A stretch of 51,284 bases of DNA from an uncultured Prevotellaceae bacterium (GTDB taxonomy: Bacteria; Bacteroidota; Bacteroidia; Bacteroidales; Bacteroidaceae): positions 1 through 51,284 of the forward strand of contig CACZBS010000029.1 of NCBI GenBank assembly GCA_902779455.1, written 5' to 3'. The notes beneath the pieces are model-generated. The model made no database searches. It had not been told where the DNA came from and was given only the letters and a program-made list of their open reading frames with translations. Below, in pieces: positions 15,558 to 24,500 of the stretch. Each line of letters begins with the position of its first letter. Positions within the stretch are counted from its first letter, which is position 1. The position numbers and the translations under genes are program-made.

Positions 15558-15658
15558 CCTGCGGTGGTATCCTGCCCCCCTAAGATTAGAGGGGGAGCTG
15601 GATAGCGTGCATGCCGCCCGCCTCCGCTGGTGTCACTGCGCTCATCTGCACCTGCGTT

Positions 15659-15769
15659 GTAACTGCTCAGTCATTATGAGCATTGAAGTGTATAATAGAT
15701 ATTCACGCAGCTATTTTTGAAAGATTTTTGAAGATTTTTGTCTTAAATAAAACATGACTGAGCAGTTAC
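15659..15769. mobile_element. MITE copy 2, 16-bp inverted ends
   Basis: The second 111-bp copy has the same 16-bp ends (15659-15674 and 15754-15769) and the same flanks CCTGCGTT (15651-15658) and CCTGCGGT (15770-15777). Identical flanks in both copies show that copy 2 arose by tandem duplication of the whole segment, not by independent insertion. Confidence 0.82.
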
Positions 15770-15916
15770 CCTGCGGTGGTATCCTGCTCCCCCCCTAAGA
15801 TTAGAGGGGGAGTCAGATACATATAATACAAGTTTCACGTGTTTGGAGTGAAATGGAGTAAAAGTGAAGTGAAGGGGTAGTGAAGGGGACGAAAGTTGAA
15901 GTCATATCATAATTTA

Positions 15917-15962
15917 GAAAAGTCCTGCACCGCCAGAGGTACAAGGCGGTACTGGACTTTTC
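15917..15962 (-). terminator. Terminator of the GH78 gene
   Basis: GAAAAGTCC (15917-15925) and GGACTTTTC (15954-15962) form the outer stem, with an inner stem ACCGCC/GGCGGT. On the minus strand the hairpin begins 14 bp after the stop codon and ends in a TTTTC stretch. It would terminate in the GH78 transcript direction and perhaps on both strands. Confidence 0.75.
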
Positions 15963-15975
15963 TTTGTGGACCCGA

Positions 15976-18564
15976 TTATTTCAGCTCGAGGGTGTAGCTG
16001 CCGGGCTGGTAGTCGCGCGGGGCGGAGCCGTCGGGCAAGACGACGGTGGCCGTGGTGCCGTCGGGGACGGTGAACTGCCAGGTGCAGCGGTCGCCGTCGT
16101 AGCGCCAGGCGCTGCGGATGAGGCCTGCTGGCGAGTGATACTCAGCCTCGAGGTGGCCCAGGCGCGGGTCGGGCACGGGGCGCAGGAGGATGTGGCGGAA
16201 GCCCGGGTCGGCGGGGTCGGCGTTGATGCCAGCTGCCGTCTCCCAGAGCCACTGGCAGACGCACCCGTAGGCATAGTGGTTGAACGAGTTCATGCCCTGT
16301 GGCCCCATGCCGCGGTCCTGCATGTAGCTGTTCCATCGCTCCCAGACGGTAGTGGCGCCCTGGTCGACGCTGTAGAGCCACGAGGGGTTGCGGCGCTGGA
16401 GCAGCAGCGAGTAGGCCACGTCGGAGAGTCCGCAGTCGGTGAGGGTCTGCATCAGGATGGAGGTGCCGAGGAATCCGGTCTGCAGGCATCCGTCGTGGTC
16501 CTCGATGTTCTGGCGCAGTCGCTGGATCATGTCCTGGCGGGCCTCACCCTCGACGAGCTGGCAGCGCAGGGCGAAGAGTGCGGGCGTCTGCATGGTGTTG
16601 AGGATCGACGTGCGGAAGGTGCCGTCGGGGTTGAGGAAGGTCTCCTTCAGGTAGGCTTTCGCCTCGCGGGCCATCTGCTCGTAGGGGGCGGCGTCGCGAC
16701 CGGTGGCGCGCGCCATGTCGGCCATCATCTGCGCATCGGTCAGCCAATAGCAGGCCGAGAGGTAGTTCCAGTAGCTGACGGCCTCGGGCAGGGGCTGTCC
16801 GTCGCGGAAGGCGCCGCCGCCGCAGCTCTCGAGGGGCTCATAGCTGAGCCAGTCGGCCCACTGGTAGTTGCCGTTCTCGCTGATGAGCGCCTGGTGGTCA
16901 TAGCGCACGTCGTTGACGTGCTGCATGAAGCGGTCCATCGACTGCCAGCACTCGTCGATGATGGCCGTGTCGGCAAACTGCTTCCAGACGGTCCAGGGCA
17001 CGATGATGCCGGCGTCGGTCCAGCCCAGACGGCACATCTCGCCGCCATACTGCGCCGTGGGCGCCACGCCGGGGAATCCGCCCTCGGGGCCCTGGGAGTC
17101 GCGCATGTCGCGCATCCACTTATGGAAGAAGGCGCGGGTGTCGGCAAAGAAGGTGCCTGTCTCGGAGAAGACCTGCGTGTCGGCCGTCCATCCGAGGCGC
17201 TCGTTGCGCTGCGGGCAGTCGGTGGGGATGGAGAGGTAGTTGGAGCGCATGCCCCAGACGGTGTTCTGGATGAGGCGGTTGACGAGGTCGTTGCCGGTGG
17301 TCAGCCGGCCCGTCTCCAGGCGCAGGGCGATGGACGAGACGGGAATGGAGCGGATGCTGCGGAACGTGACGCGGCCGGTGGCCGTCAGGGCGATGTAGCG
17401 ATAGCCGAAGAAGGTGGTGCGGGGTCTGTAGGTGGCCCAGGGCTCGTCGGCGTCGGCCGCGGCGAAGGTGTAGTCGAGGCGCATGTGGGTGCGTCCGGCG
17501 CGCAGGTTGTCGCGATGGACCGACCCCTCGGGGCCGTCCATGCCACGCTGTCGGGCGCCGAGGCTGTCGTTGAGCAGCTCGCCGGACAGACAGGTCAGGA
17601 CGGTGCCCTCGTCGGCGCGGAAGGTGAACTCCGGCACGGCGGCGCAGTTCTGGCCGAAGTCGACGACGAGCGTCTGTCCCTTGTCGAGCGTGATGGGCTC
17701 GCCCTGAGCATAGTCGCGGTCGATGACGACGCGCCCGTAGCGGCCCTCGGCCGTGTCGCTGACGGCTGTCCACGTGTAGGCCCTGACGGGCTGCAGGGCG
17801 AGGTCGTCGCGATGATAGACCTCGGCGCCAGCGGTGGGCAGGATTTCGCCCTGGAACTCGCTGTTGACGATGGGCGTGCGGAGCATCGTGTCGGCGAGGG
17901 CGAGGCGGGCGTCGTAGGCCTCGCCGTCGAAGATGCCGGCGTGGGTGACGGGTCCGGCGACGGCGGCCTGCCAGTGGATGGTGTCGGTGCCCAGCTGTCG
18001 GGTGGTGCCGTCGGCATAGGTCAGCTCGAGCACGCCGCGGAAGGCGCAGCGGCGGCCCACCATGCCGTCGTGGCCCCAGGGCGTGACGATCTTGTCGGCC
18101 CACCAGCCGGGCGTCACCTGCACGGCGAGGCGGTTGCTGGCGCCCTTGTCGGCGCGGAGCTGGGAGGTGATGTCGTAGGTGAATGAGCGGCGCGTCTTCT
18201 CCGGATGGGTAAAGCCGGGCTTGAGCACCTCGCGGCCGATGAGCTGGCCGTTGACGTAGAGGTCGTAGACGCCCAGCGCCGTGGTCATCCAGCGGGCGCT
18301 GACGACGTCGCCCTCGTTCTCGATGTCGCTGACGAACCAGCTGGCGCCGTCGGCCGAGCGGCCGTGCTCATGGTCGTCGACGGGCCCCGTGACGACGGGT
18401 GCGTCAGCCACTGAGATCCACTGTGAGGCGTCCCATGCCGAGGCGTCGAGGGCCTCGACGAGGGCACTGGGCTGACTGGCGGCGCTGCCGCCACAGCCCG
18501 TCGAGAGCAGTGCGACGGATACCGCCGTCAACGCTGCACAAAAGCAAAAAGCATGTCTCTTCAT
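15976..18564 (-). CDS. GH78 alpha-L-rhamnosidase lipoprotein
   Basis: An 862-residue enzyme of glycoside hydrolase family 78, which removes terminal alpha-L-rhamnose by an inverting mechanism. The N terminus has a lipoprotein signal (AVSVALLSTGC, lipobox Cys). Beta-sandwich carbohydrate-binding domains follow (DLYVNGQLIGREVLKPGFTH). The catalytic (alpha/alpha)6 barrel begins near residue 420 with YLSIPTDCPQRNERLGWTAD, the strongest family signature, and continues with GGFPGVAPTAQYG and GWTDAGIIVPWTVWKQFADT. The C-terminal beta domain has the PGFRHILLRPVPDP motif. It is the last gene of the minus-strand glycan locus and ends in a hairpin. Rhamnose release fits rhamnogalacturonan breakdown. Confidence 0.92.
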   Translation of the reverse strand: MKRHAFCFCAALTAVSVALLSTGCGGSAASQPSALVEALDASAWDASQWISVADAPVVTGPVDDHEHGRSADGASWFVSDIENEGDVVSARWMTTALGVYDLYVNGQLIGREVLKPGFTHPEKTRRSFTYDITSQLRADKGASNRLAVQVTPGWWADKIVTPWGHDGMVGRRCAFRGVLELTYADGTTRQLGTDTIHWQAAVAGPVTHAGIFDGEAYDARLALADTMLRTPIVNSEFQGEILPTAGAEVYHRDDLALQPVRAYTWTAVSDTAEGRYGRVVIDRDYAQGEPITLDKGQTLVVDFGQNCAAVPEFTFRADEGTVLTCLSGELLNDSLGARQRGMDGPEGSVHRDNLRAGRTHMRLDYTFAAADADEPWATYRPRTTFFGYRYIALTATGRVTFRSIRSIPVSSIALRLETGRLTTGNDLVNRLIQNTVWGMRSNYLSIPTDCPQRNERLGWTADTQVFSETGTFFADTRAFFHKWMRDMRDSQGPEGGFPGVAPTAQYGGEMCRLGWTDAGIIVPWTVWKQFADTAIIDECWQSMDRFMQHVNDVRYDHQALISENGNYQWADWLSYEPLESCGGGAFRDGQPLPEAVSYWNYLSACYWLTDAQMMADMARATGRDAAPYEQMAREAKAYLKETFLNPDGTFRTSILNTMQTPALFALRCQLVEGEARQDMIQRLRQNIEDHDGCLQTGFLGTSILMQTLTDCGLSDVAYSLLLQRRNPSWLYSVDQGATTVWERWNSYMQDRGMGPQGMNSFNHYAYGCVCQWLWETAAGINADPADPGFRHILLRPVPDPRLGHLEAEYHSPAGLIRSAWRYDGDRCTWQFTVPDGTTATVVLPDGSAPRDYQPGSYTLELK

Positions 18565-18606
18565 TTTGTTTATTGGGTTTAATTGTAGTAAGGATCGTTA
18601 TAGTTA

Positions 18607-18718
18607 CAGATAATTCGCGGGATTGTTGATGTTGTGGACAATTCGCGGGATTGTTGATGTTGCGGACAATTCGCGGGATTCTTGATGTTGCGGACAATTC
18701 GCGGGATTGTTGAAGTTA
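18607..18718. repeat. 28-bp unit repeated four times
   Basis: Four directly adjacent units of about 28 bp, each built around GGACAATTCGCGGGATTGTT and ending GATGTTG, fill 18607-18634, 18635-18662, 18663-18690 and 18691-18718. They differ at one to three positions. No spacers separate them. The array directly abuts an inverted-repeat element and lies upstream of the GH78 start, so it could affect GH78 expression; no function is known. Confidence 0.85.
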
Positions 18719-18880
18719 CAGACCTCACCCCCAACCCCTCCCCTTGAAGGGAGGGGAGCGGCTGCGCCGTCATTCCCGTCGGACATTGCCGTAGCGACTT
18801 CTCAACTTCGGGGAAGCTGGGTGGGGTCTTGAGGGGCTTCTCCCCTCCCCTCAAGGGGAGGGGTTGGGGGTGGGGTCTCT
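18718..18880. repeat. Inverted-repeat element, copy A
   Basis: A G/C-rich arm of about 39 bp starting ACAGACCTCACCCCCAACCC (18718-18756) is repeated in inverse orientation at 18842-18880. The left arm is followed by AGCGGCTGCGCCGTCAT. The same left arm and the same following sequence occur in copy B at 21412. It has no reading frame and looks like a dispersed palindromic or MITE-type element. After it (18881-18973) lies a short run of AACTCCTAAACTCCC-type repeats. Confidence 0.82.
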
Positions 18881-18973
18881 ATCGTCTAAACTCCTATACT
18901 CCTGAACTCCTAAACTCCCGACATACTCCTAAACTCCCAACATACTCCTAAACTCCCAGCCTTCTCCCCCACC

Positions 18974-21367
18974 CTAATAGACCGGAAAATAGAGGTCGCT
19001 GCGGAGGACGGCCTGAACGCCGGGGTCGCTGTAGAGGCCGATGCGGGCGGGGACGGCCTTGGGCATGTCGACCGTGGCGAGGCAGCGGTTGTTGACAAAG
19101 ACGTGGAGCTGACGGCCGCGCTTCTCGACGCGCAGCTGGTTCTGCTGCTGGAAGTCGCGGGTGGTCTTGAGCTTATAGACGAGGCGGCTGTGCTCCGTCG
19201 GGTCGACGTTGATGAGGCGCAGGGCCTGGGTCGTGACGGCCGGGAACACGACGCGCTGCCATGCGGGCAGGGGGCTGTCGACGGTCTGGTAGTCGACGGG
19301 CTTCCATCGGTTGCCGTCGGCCGCATCGAGGTATTCGAGGGTCATGCGGCCGGCCATGTCGGCATTATAGGAGCGACGGGCGGAGGCGCTGAGCCCCAGG
19401 TCGCGGGCATAGGTGTCGTTGTCGGCGTCGAGATGGGGATACCACACCTCTGTGACGTCAGTGGGCGTGTCGAAGCGATACTGCTTCTCGAACGAGTCGG
19501 TGTACTTGATGTCGGGATAGTGGACGGCGGTGTAGGCCAGGGGCACCTCCGTGACGTCGGTGCGGCCCTTGACACACTGCTCGACGACGAGCAGATGGCG
19601 ACGGGCATCGATGGTGGTGCGCACGTAGTTGCGGGCGTCGACATAGGCGGCATAGACACCGTAGCGGCCGTCGGTGGTGGCCCGATTGTCGAAGCAGGCG
19701 CTGAACTCATAGTCCATGGCGGCCGGGCCCTTCAGCAGGTCGCCGGCGGGCAGCGGCAATCCGTCGGCCGTGGGCCGGAGCGTGCCCCATCCGCTGAAGC
19801 GGTCGGCATACTCGTCCCATCCGTCGTTGTAGCTGACGTAGTCGAGGTCGTAGCCGGCGGCAGCGGCGATAATGTCGCGGGGCGCTACGTCGGCATCAGC
19901 CTCCTCACGGACGAGCACGCCGTCGCACCAGAGGGTCAGCCGGCGGTGGTTCTTCTCCATGCGCCACACCTCGGCCGGCCCGCCGCTACGGGGACGGGCG
20001 GTGACCTCGAGGAGATAGCTGTCGGAGAAGGGCACGGCGTCGAGCGACGTGCCGCTGTACTGCGGCCGGGCGGGTGCGGCATGGAAGCCGCCGGTGTTGT
20101 GGCCGCTGATGGCGTCGACGGTGAGGCGGCTGCCCAGGAAGTGGATGCGGTCGACGTACTGGTCGCGACGGAACCCCTCGTTGGCCATGTAGACGAGCCA
20201 CCACTCCCATCCGTTCGGGCCGCGCACGATGTTGGGCTGGCCGGGGGTGAGCAGCAGGGAGCCGTCGGCCAGGGGCTGCTCGCCTCGCATGTCGTAGAGG
20301 GCGAGGGCGACGAGGCGTGACGCGTGGGGCCGGTCGACGACGAACCGGTTGTCGCCCTGGCGGAGCCAGCTGCCGTCGATGGTCATGATCTTGTAGTCGG
20401 CCCGCGCGTCGGTGGCGACCTGATGGCCGTTGAGCCACACCTTGACGCCGCCCCGCTGGGCCAGCTTCAGCAACAGGCAGCCGGGGACGGGGCGGGCGAC
20501 GGTGAACGTGATGGTGTCGCTCGCGAGGTCGACGGCGTTGTAGCCCTCGGCACCATAGCGGATGAGGTCGGTGTAATTGTCGTCGAGCAGGTCGGTCTGC
20601 GGGCTGACGACGGGATGCGAATACTTGTTGCCGGGATTGAAGCCAAGAGGCGAGGTGGCTTCGCTGACGCCAAGCCGGTAGTTGCCGTATTCGGCGGCGG
20701 TGTGGTTGGCGTTGTACATCATGTAATAATGCCCATGATACTTGATGACAAAGGGGCCCTCGGCCACGCGGTTGTCCATCGTCTCCCACGTGCCGGGCTG
20801 CGAGGAGAACTGCTGCACGGCGTCGCCACTGAACGTGAAGTCGGCGTTCATGGGGCGGGCCCAGATGGTGTTGCCGTCGGTGAACTTCACCATATAGAGA
20901 TAGAGGCTGCCGTCCTCGTCGCGGAACACCTGCGGGTCGATGCGATTTTCGAACCACTGGTCGTCGCGGTCCTCACGGAAGGGGCCCTCGATGGTGGGCG
21001 AGGTGGCATGGATGGTGTGGACGATATGGCGGTCGCGCCCCCAATAGTTGGCCGAATAGAAGAGATGGAAGAGGCCGTCGACGTAGGTGATGTCGTCGGA
21101 GTGCACCTGATTGTTCTGCGCGCCGGTGCCGCGGTTGTAGTCGGTGTCGAAGTCGTAGACGTGGATGCGCCGGTCCCAGTTGACGAGGTCGGTGCTGACG
21201 AAGAAGTCGCCCATCGTGGCCACGCCGCCGAGATAATACTTGCCGGCATACTTGATGACGCCGGCATCGGCCACGCCGCGCAGCACGGGGTTGGTGTAGG
21301 TCGGATAGTCCTGCGCTGAGGCCGTCATGCCGGTGGCCAGGGCCAGGAGAAGGATCAGTCGCTTCAT
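18974..21367 (-). CDS. Large GH43-family glycosidase
   Basis: A 797-residue secreted enzyme with a signal peptide (LILLLALATGMTASAQ|D). The N-terminal five-bladed propeller of family 43 shows the three acidic residues in order: base Asp in RGVADAGVIKYAGKYYLGGV, the pKa-modulating Asp in NRIDPQVFRDEDGSLYLYMV, and acid Glu in RVAEGPFVIKYHGHYYMMYN. Two C-terminal beta-rich domains (about residues 280-380 and 560-797) make it longer than single-domain GH43 enzymes. Subfamily and substrate are not certain; arabinose or xylose release fits the locus. Inverted-repeat elements lie on both sides of the gene. The HTCS gene ends 205 bp upstream. Confidence 0.85.
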   Translation of the reverse strand: MKRLILLLALATGMTASAQDYPTYTNPVLRGVADAGVIKYAGKYYLGGVATMGDFFVSTDLVNWDRRIHVYDFDTDYNRGTGAQNNQVHSDDITYVDGLFHLFYSANYWGRDRHIVHTIHATSPTIEGPFREDRDDQWFENRIDPQVFRDEDGSLYLYMVKFTDGNTIWARPMNADFTFSGDAVQQFSSQPGTWETMDNRVAEGPFVIKYHGHYYMMYNANHTAAEYGNYRLGVSEATSPLGFNPGNKYSHPVVSPQTDLLDDNYTDLIRYGAEGYNAVDLASDTITFTVARPVPGCLLLKLAQRGGVKVWLNGHQVATDARADYKIMTIDGSWLRQGDNRFVVDRPHASRLVALALYDMRGEQPLADGSLLLTPGQPNIVRGPNGWEWWLVYMANEGFRRDQYVDRIHFLGSRLTVDAISGHNTGGFHAAPARPQYSGTSLDAVPFSDSYLLEVTARPRSGGPAEVWRMEKNHRRLTLWCDGVLVREEADADVAPRDIIAAAAGYDLDYVSYNDGWDEYADRFSGWGTLRPTADGLPLPAGDLLKGPAAMDYEFSACFDNRATTDGRYGVYAAYVDARNYVRTTIDARRHLLVVEQCVKGRTDVTEVPLAYTAVHYPDIKYTDSFEKQYRFDTPTDVTEVWYPHLDADNDTYARDLGLSASARRSYNADMAGRMTLEYLDAADGNRWKPVDYQTVDSPLPAWQRVVFPAVTTQALRLINVDPTEHSRLVYKLKTTRDFQQQNQLRVEKRGRQLHVFVNNRCLATVDMPKAVPARIGLYSDPGVQAVLRSDLYFPVY

Positions 21368-21411
21368 CTTGTCTGGACTTTAAGTTATTTCTTTTTTATA
21401 TTACTGATATT

Positions 21412-21532
21412 ACAGACCCCACCCCCAACCCCTCCCCTTGAAGGGAGGGGAGCGGCTGCGCCGTCATCCGCGGCGGGCAGTGCGGTAGCTATTCCCCTCC
21501 CTTCAAGGGGAGGGGTCGGGGGTGGGGTCTGT
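21412..21532. repeat. Inverted-repeat element, copy B
   Basis: A 39-bp arm (21412-21450) is repeated inversely at 21494-21532 with one mismatch. The central part begins AGCGGCTGCGCCGTCAT as in copy A but is shorter (43 bp). It fills the gap between the HTCS and large GH43 genes. Both copies have the same orientation. Confidence 0.85.
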
Positions 21533-21571
21533 AACTTTAATCTATTGCCACACATTTTCCCCCCCAATGTG

Positions 21572-24500
21572 TCATTTAAACTCCGACGGGCTGACGCCGA
21601 CGTGCTTCTTGAACGTCTTCGAGAAATAGTTGGGGTCGGAGAAGCCCGTGGCGTAGGCCGTCTCGCTGACGGAAGAGCCCTGACGGAGCATCTGGCAGGC
21701 GCGGTCGAGGCGCTTCTTGCGGATATAGTCGCCCATGGAGAGGCCCACGAGCGACTTCATCTTCGTGTGGAGCAGCGACCGGCTGACGAGCAGCTCGCGG
21801 GTGATGTCGGCGACAGAGAAGTCGCTGTTGTCGATGTTGCGGTCGACGAGGTCGCTGATCTGACGGATGAACTGCTTGTCGAGCTCGTTGAGCGACGTGG
21901 CCTCGAGGTCGGCCTCGCCGGTGGCCTCCTGCACCTCGGTCTGGCGGGTCTTCTGCAACTGGAGGATGTTCTTGATCTGCAGGGAGAGCACCTCGGGTTC
22001 GAAGGGCTTGGTGACGTAGGCCTCGGCACCGCTCTTATAGCCCGCCACGACGTCGGCCGTGTCGCTCTTGGCCGTGAGCAGGATGACGGGGATGTGGGAG
22101 GTCTCGACCGTCGACTTCAGCTTCTGGCAGAGCTCGACGCCGTCCATCTCGGGCATCATCACGTCGCTGACGACCATGTCGACCGGCTGCTGGCTGACGA
22201 CGTCGAGGGCCTCGCGGCCGTTGCCGGCCCGTAGCACCCGGTAGTCCTTTGCAAAGTATTGGCAGAGGAAGTCGAGCAGGTCGGTGTTGTCCTCGACGAT
22301 GAGGAGGGTCTGGTCGGTCGGGGGATTGGCCGTCTGGTCGGCCGGGGTATTGGTCGTCTGGTCGTCAGGGATGGTGGTCGTGCGGAACTCATACTGGCTG
22401 AGCGGGACGATGACCTTATCATCGGTGATGAGGCTCTTGGCATCGAAGGCCTTGGCGTCGGCACAGAGGCGACAGGTGAAGGTGGAGCCCTGGCCCAGCT
22501 GGCTGCTGACATCGATGGTGCCATGGTGCACATCGACGAGGCGCTTGACGAGCGACAGTCCGATGCCCCAGCCGCTGTTGTTGACGTTGTGGCCCCGCTT
22601 GGTCTGATAGTAGCGGTTGAAGATGTTCTGCAGTTCCTCCTCGGCAATGCCGATGCCCGTGTCGGCCACGGAGAACTGCAGGCAGGTCAGTCCCTGCTGC
22701 TCGACGATGCTGGCCCGGACGCTGACGGCGCCGCCCTCGGGGGTGAACTTGAGGGCGTTGGAGAGCAGGTTGCTCAGGATGCGCTCCACGTAGTCGGGCG
22801 AGAACCAGACGTCCTCGCCGTTGTCCTCGGTCGTCACGCTGAGCTGCAGGCCGCGGCTGCGGGCGGCCTCGGTGAAACTCTGTACGCTGCGGGCGATGAA
22901 CTCCAGGGGGTTGCCCTTCTGTACATAGAAGGGGAACTGGTCGGTCTCGATCTTATTGAACGTGACGAGTTCATTGATGAGCGACTCCATCTTGCGGGTG
23001 TTCTTGACGGCCATGGCCAGGTGGGCGCGGTTCTCCTCGCTCAGCTCCTGACGGGCGATGCTGCGCAGGGGGGCGACGATGAGCGACAGCGGCGTCTTGA
23101 GCTCATGGCTGACGGTGGTGAAGAAGTCGAACTTGGCGCGGTCGACCTCCTCGATCTTGGACTTCTCCATGCGGGCCAGCTGCACCTCGTTGCGCGACCG
23201 CATGCGGCCGTTGACGACGCGCCATGCCACGTAGACCAAGGCGGCGGCCAGGAGGGCATAGAAGAGGAAGGCCCACGAGGAGAGGTAGAAGGGCGGCCGG
23301 ACGATGATGACGAGCGTGCGCTCGGGCATCTCGTCCCACCCGCCGTTCGTGGTGTTGGCCCGCAGGTGGAGCCGATAGGTGCCGGGGCGCAGGTTGTAGC
23401 CATTGAAGCGGCGCTCGCTGCCGACGCTGTGCCAGTCGCGGTCGATGCCCTCGAACCACTGCTGATACTCGACGGAGCTGTTCTGCCCGGGCTCTATGAC
23501 GCCATACTTGATGGTGAACGAGCGGGCCTGGTCGTGGCTCAGGCGGATGGTGTCGGCATCGTCGAGAGCCTGGCGGAGAGGCGTGTCGACGCTCTTGGCC
23601 GTGACGATCTGCCCACCGAGGCTGAGGGCTGCGAGGTGGACGGTGAGCGGGCGCAGGTCGTCGGCCTCACGGCTGTCAGCTGATGGCTGCAGGCCGAGCG
23701 TCACCAGTCCGTCGACGGTGCCAAAGAGCATGTGTCCGTCGGTGGTGAGCAGGGCTGAGGAGAAGTTGAACTGGTTGGTGGGCAGCCCGTCCTGCGTGGT
23801 GAAGCGCTTCAGCGCATGCTGCCGCAGGTCGTAGCGGTAGAGGCCGCGGCCAGTGGTGATCCACAACTGCCGGCGGTTGTCCTCGCTAAGGGCACAGATG
23901 GTGGCATTGCTCAACTGGGCGTCGGCGTCGAAGGGCTTAATATCCTTATAGGGGGCATCCATGTAGAGCAACCCGTTGTTGTTGGTGCCTATCCATAGAC
24001 GTCCCGTCGAGTCGGTGTGCAGGCAGGTCACGTAGTTGTCGGGCAAGGCGCTGTCCTGACGGGTCCAGTGGCTGACGCGGCCCGTCTGTCCGTCGATGCA
24101 GAAGAGGCCGGCATTCGACGAGCCGGCCCAGATATGGCCTTGGGCGTCGGTCGACAGGCAATAGACGAACACCATGTTGAGCTGTTCGTCGGACGAGCTC
24201 TGGAAACTGTCAGTGGCCGGGTCATACCAGCGCAGGCCCTGCGTCGTGGCCACCCACAGGCGTCCCTGACGGTCGCGGACAAAGTCGAAGATGGCATCGG
24301 AGGGCAGGCCGTGGGTGAGCTTATAGCTGCGCATGGTGCGGGAAGGCAGATGATAGCGGAAGAGACCGCGGCGGAACGTGCCGATCCACATCTCGCCCGA
24401 CGCGGCGTCGTAGTGGAGGGCATGGACATTGGTGCCCATGTCAGCCTGGGGCGAGGCGAAGGGTGTGAACACGCCGGACGCTTCGTCGTAGAGCACGACG

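Larger units (their letters stand above)
15352..15811. repeat. 212-bp tandem duplication bounded by palindromes
   Basis: A segment of about 212 bp occurs twice in tandem. Each copy carries a CTCCGCTGGTGTCACTGCGC stretch and one MITE. Palindromes of the type CCCCC-TAAGATTAG-GGGGG stand at about 15361-15382, 15575-15596 and 15789-15811, that is before, between and after the two copies. The copies differ at only a few positions outside the palindromes. Recombination between flanking palindromes could have produced the duplication. No gene was seen in the region. Confidence 0.88.

Noticed and set aside
15964-18186. A 740-codon open frame on the plus strand opposite GH78, and similar long plus-strand frames opposite the HTCS, SusC and ELWxxDGT genes
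   Set aside because: They are the mirror of GC-rich coding sequence on the other strand. They lack recognisable domains, and the opposite strand carries clear family motifs.
18607-18718. 28-bp repeats as a possible CRISPR array
   Set aside because: The units are directly adjacent with no spacers, there are only four, and no cas genes occur in the window.
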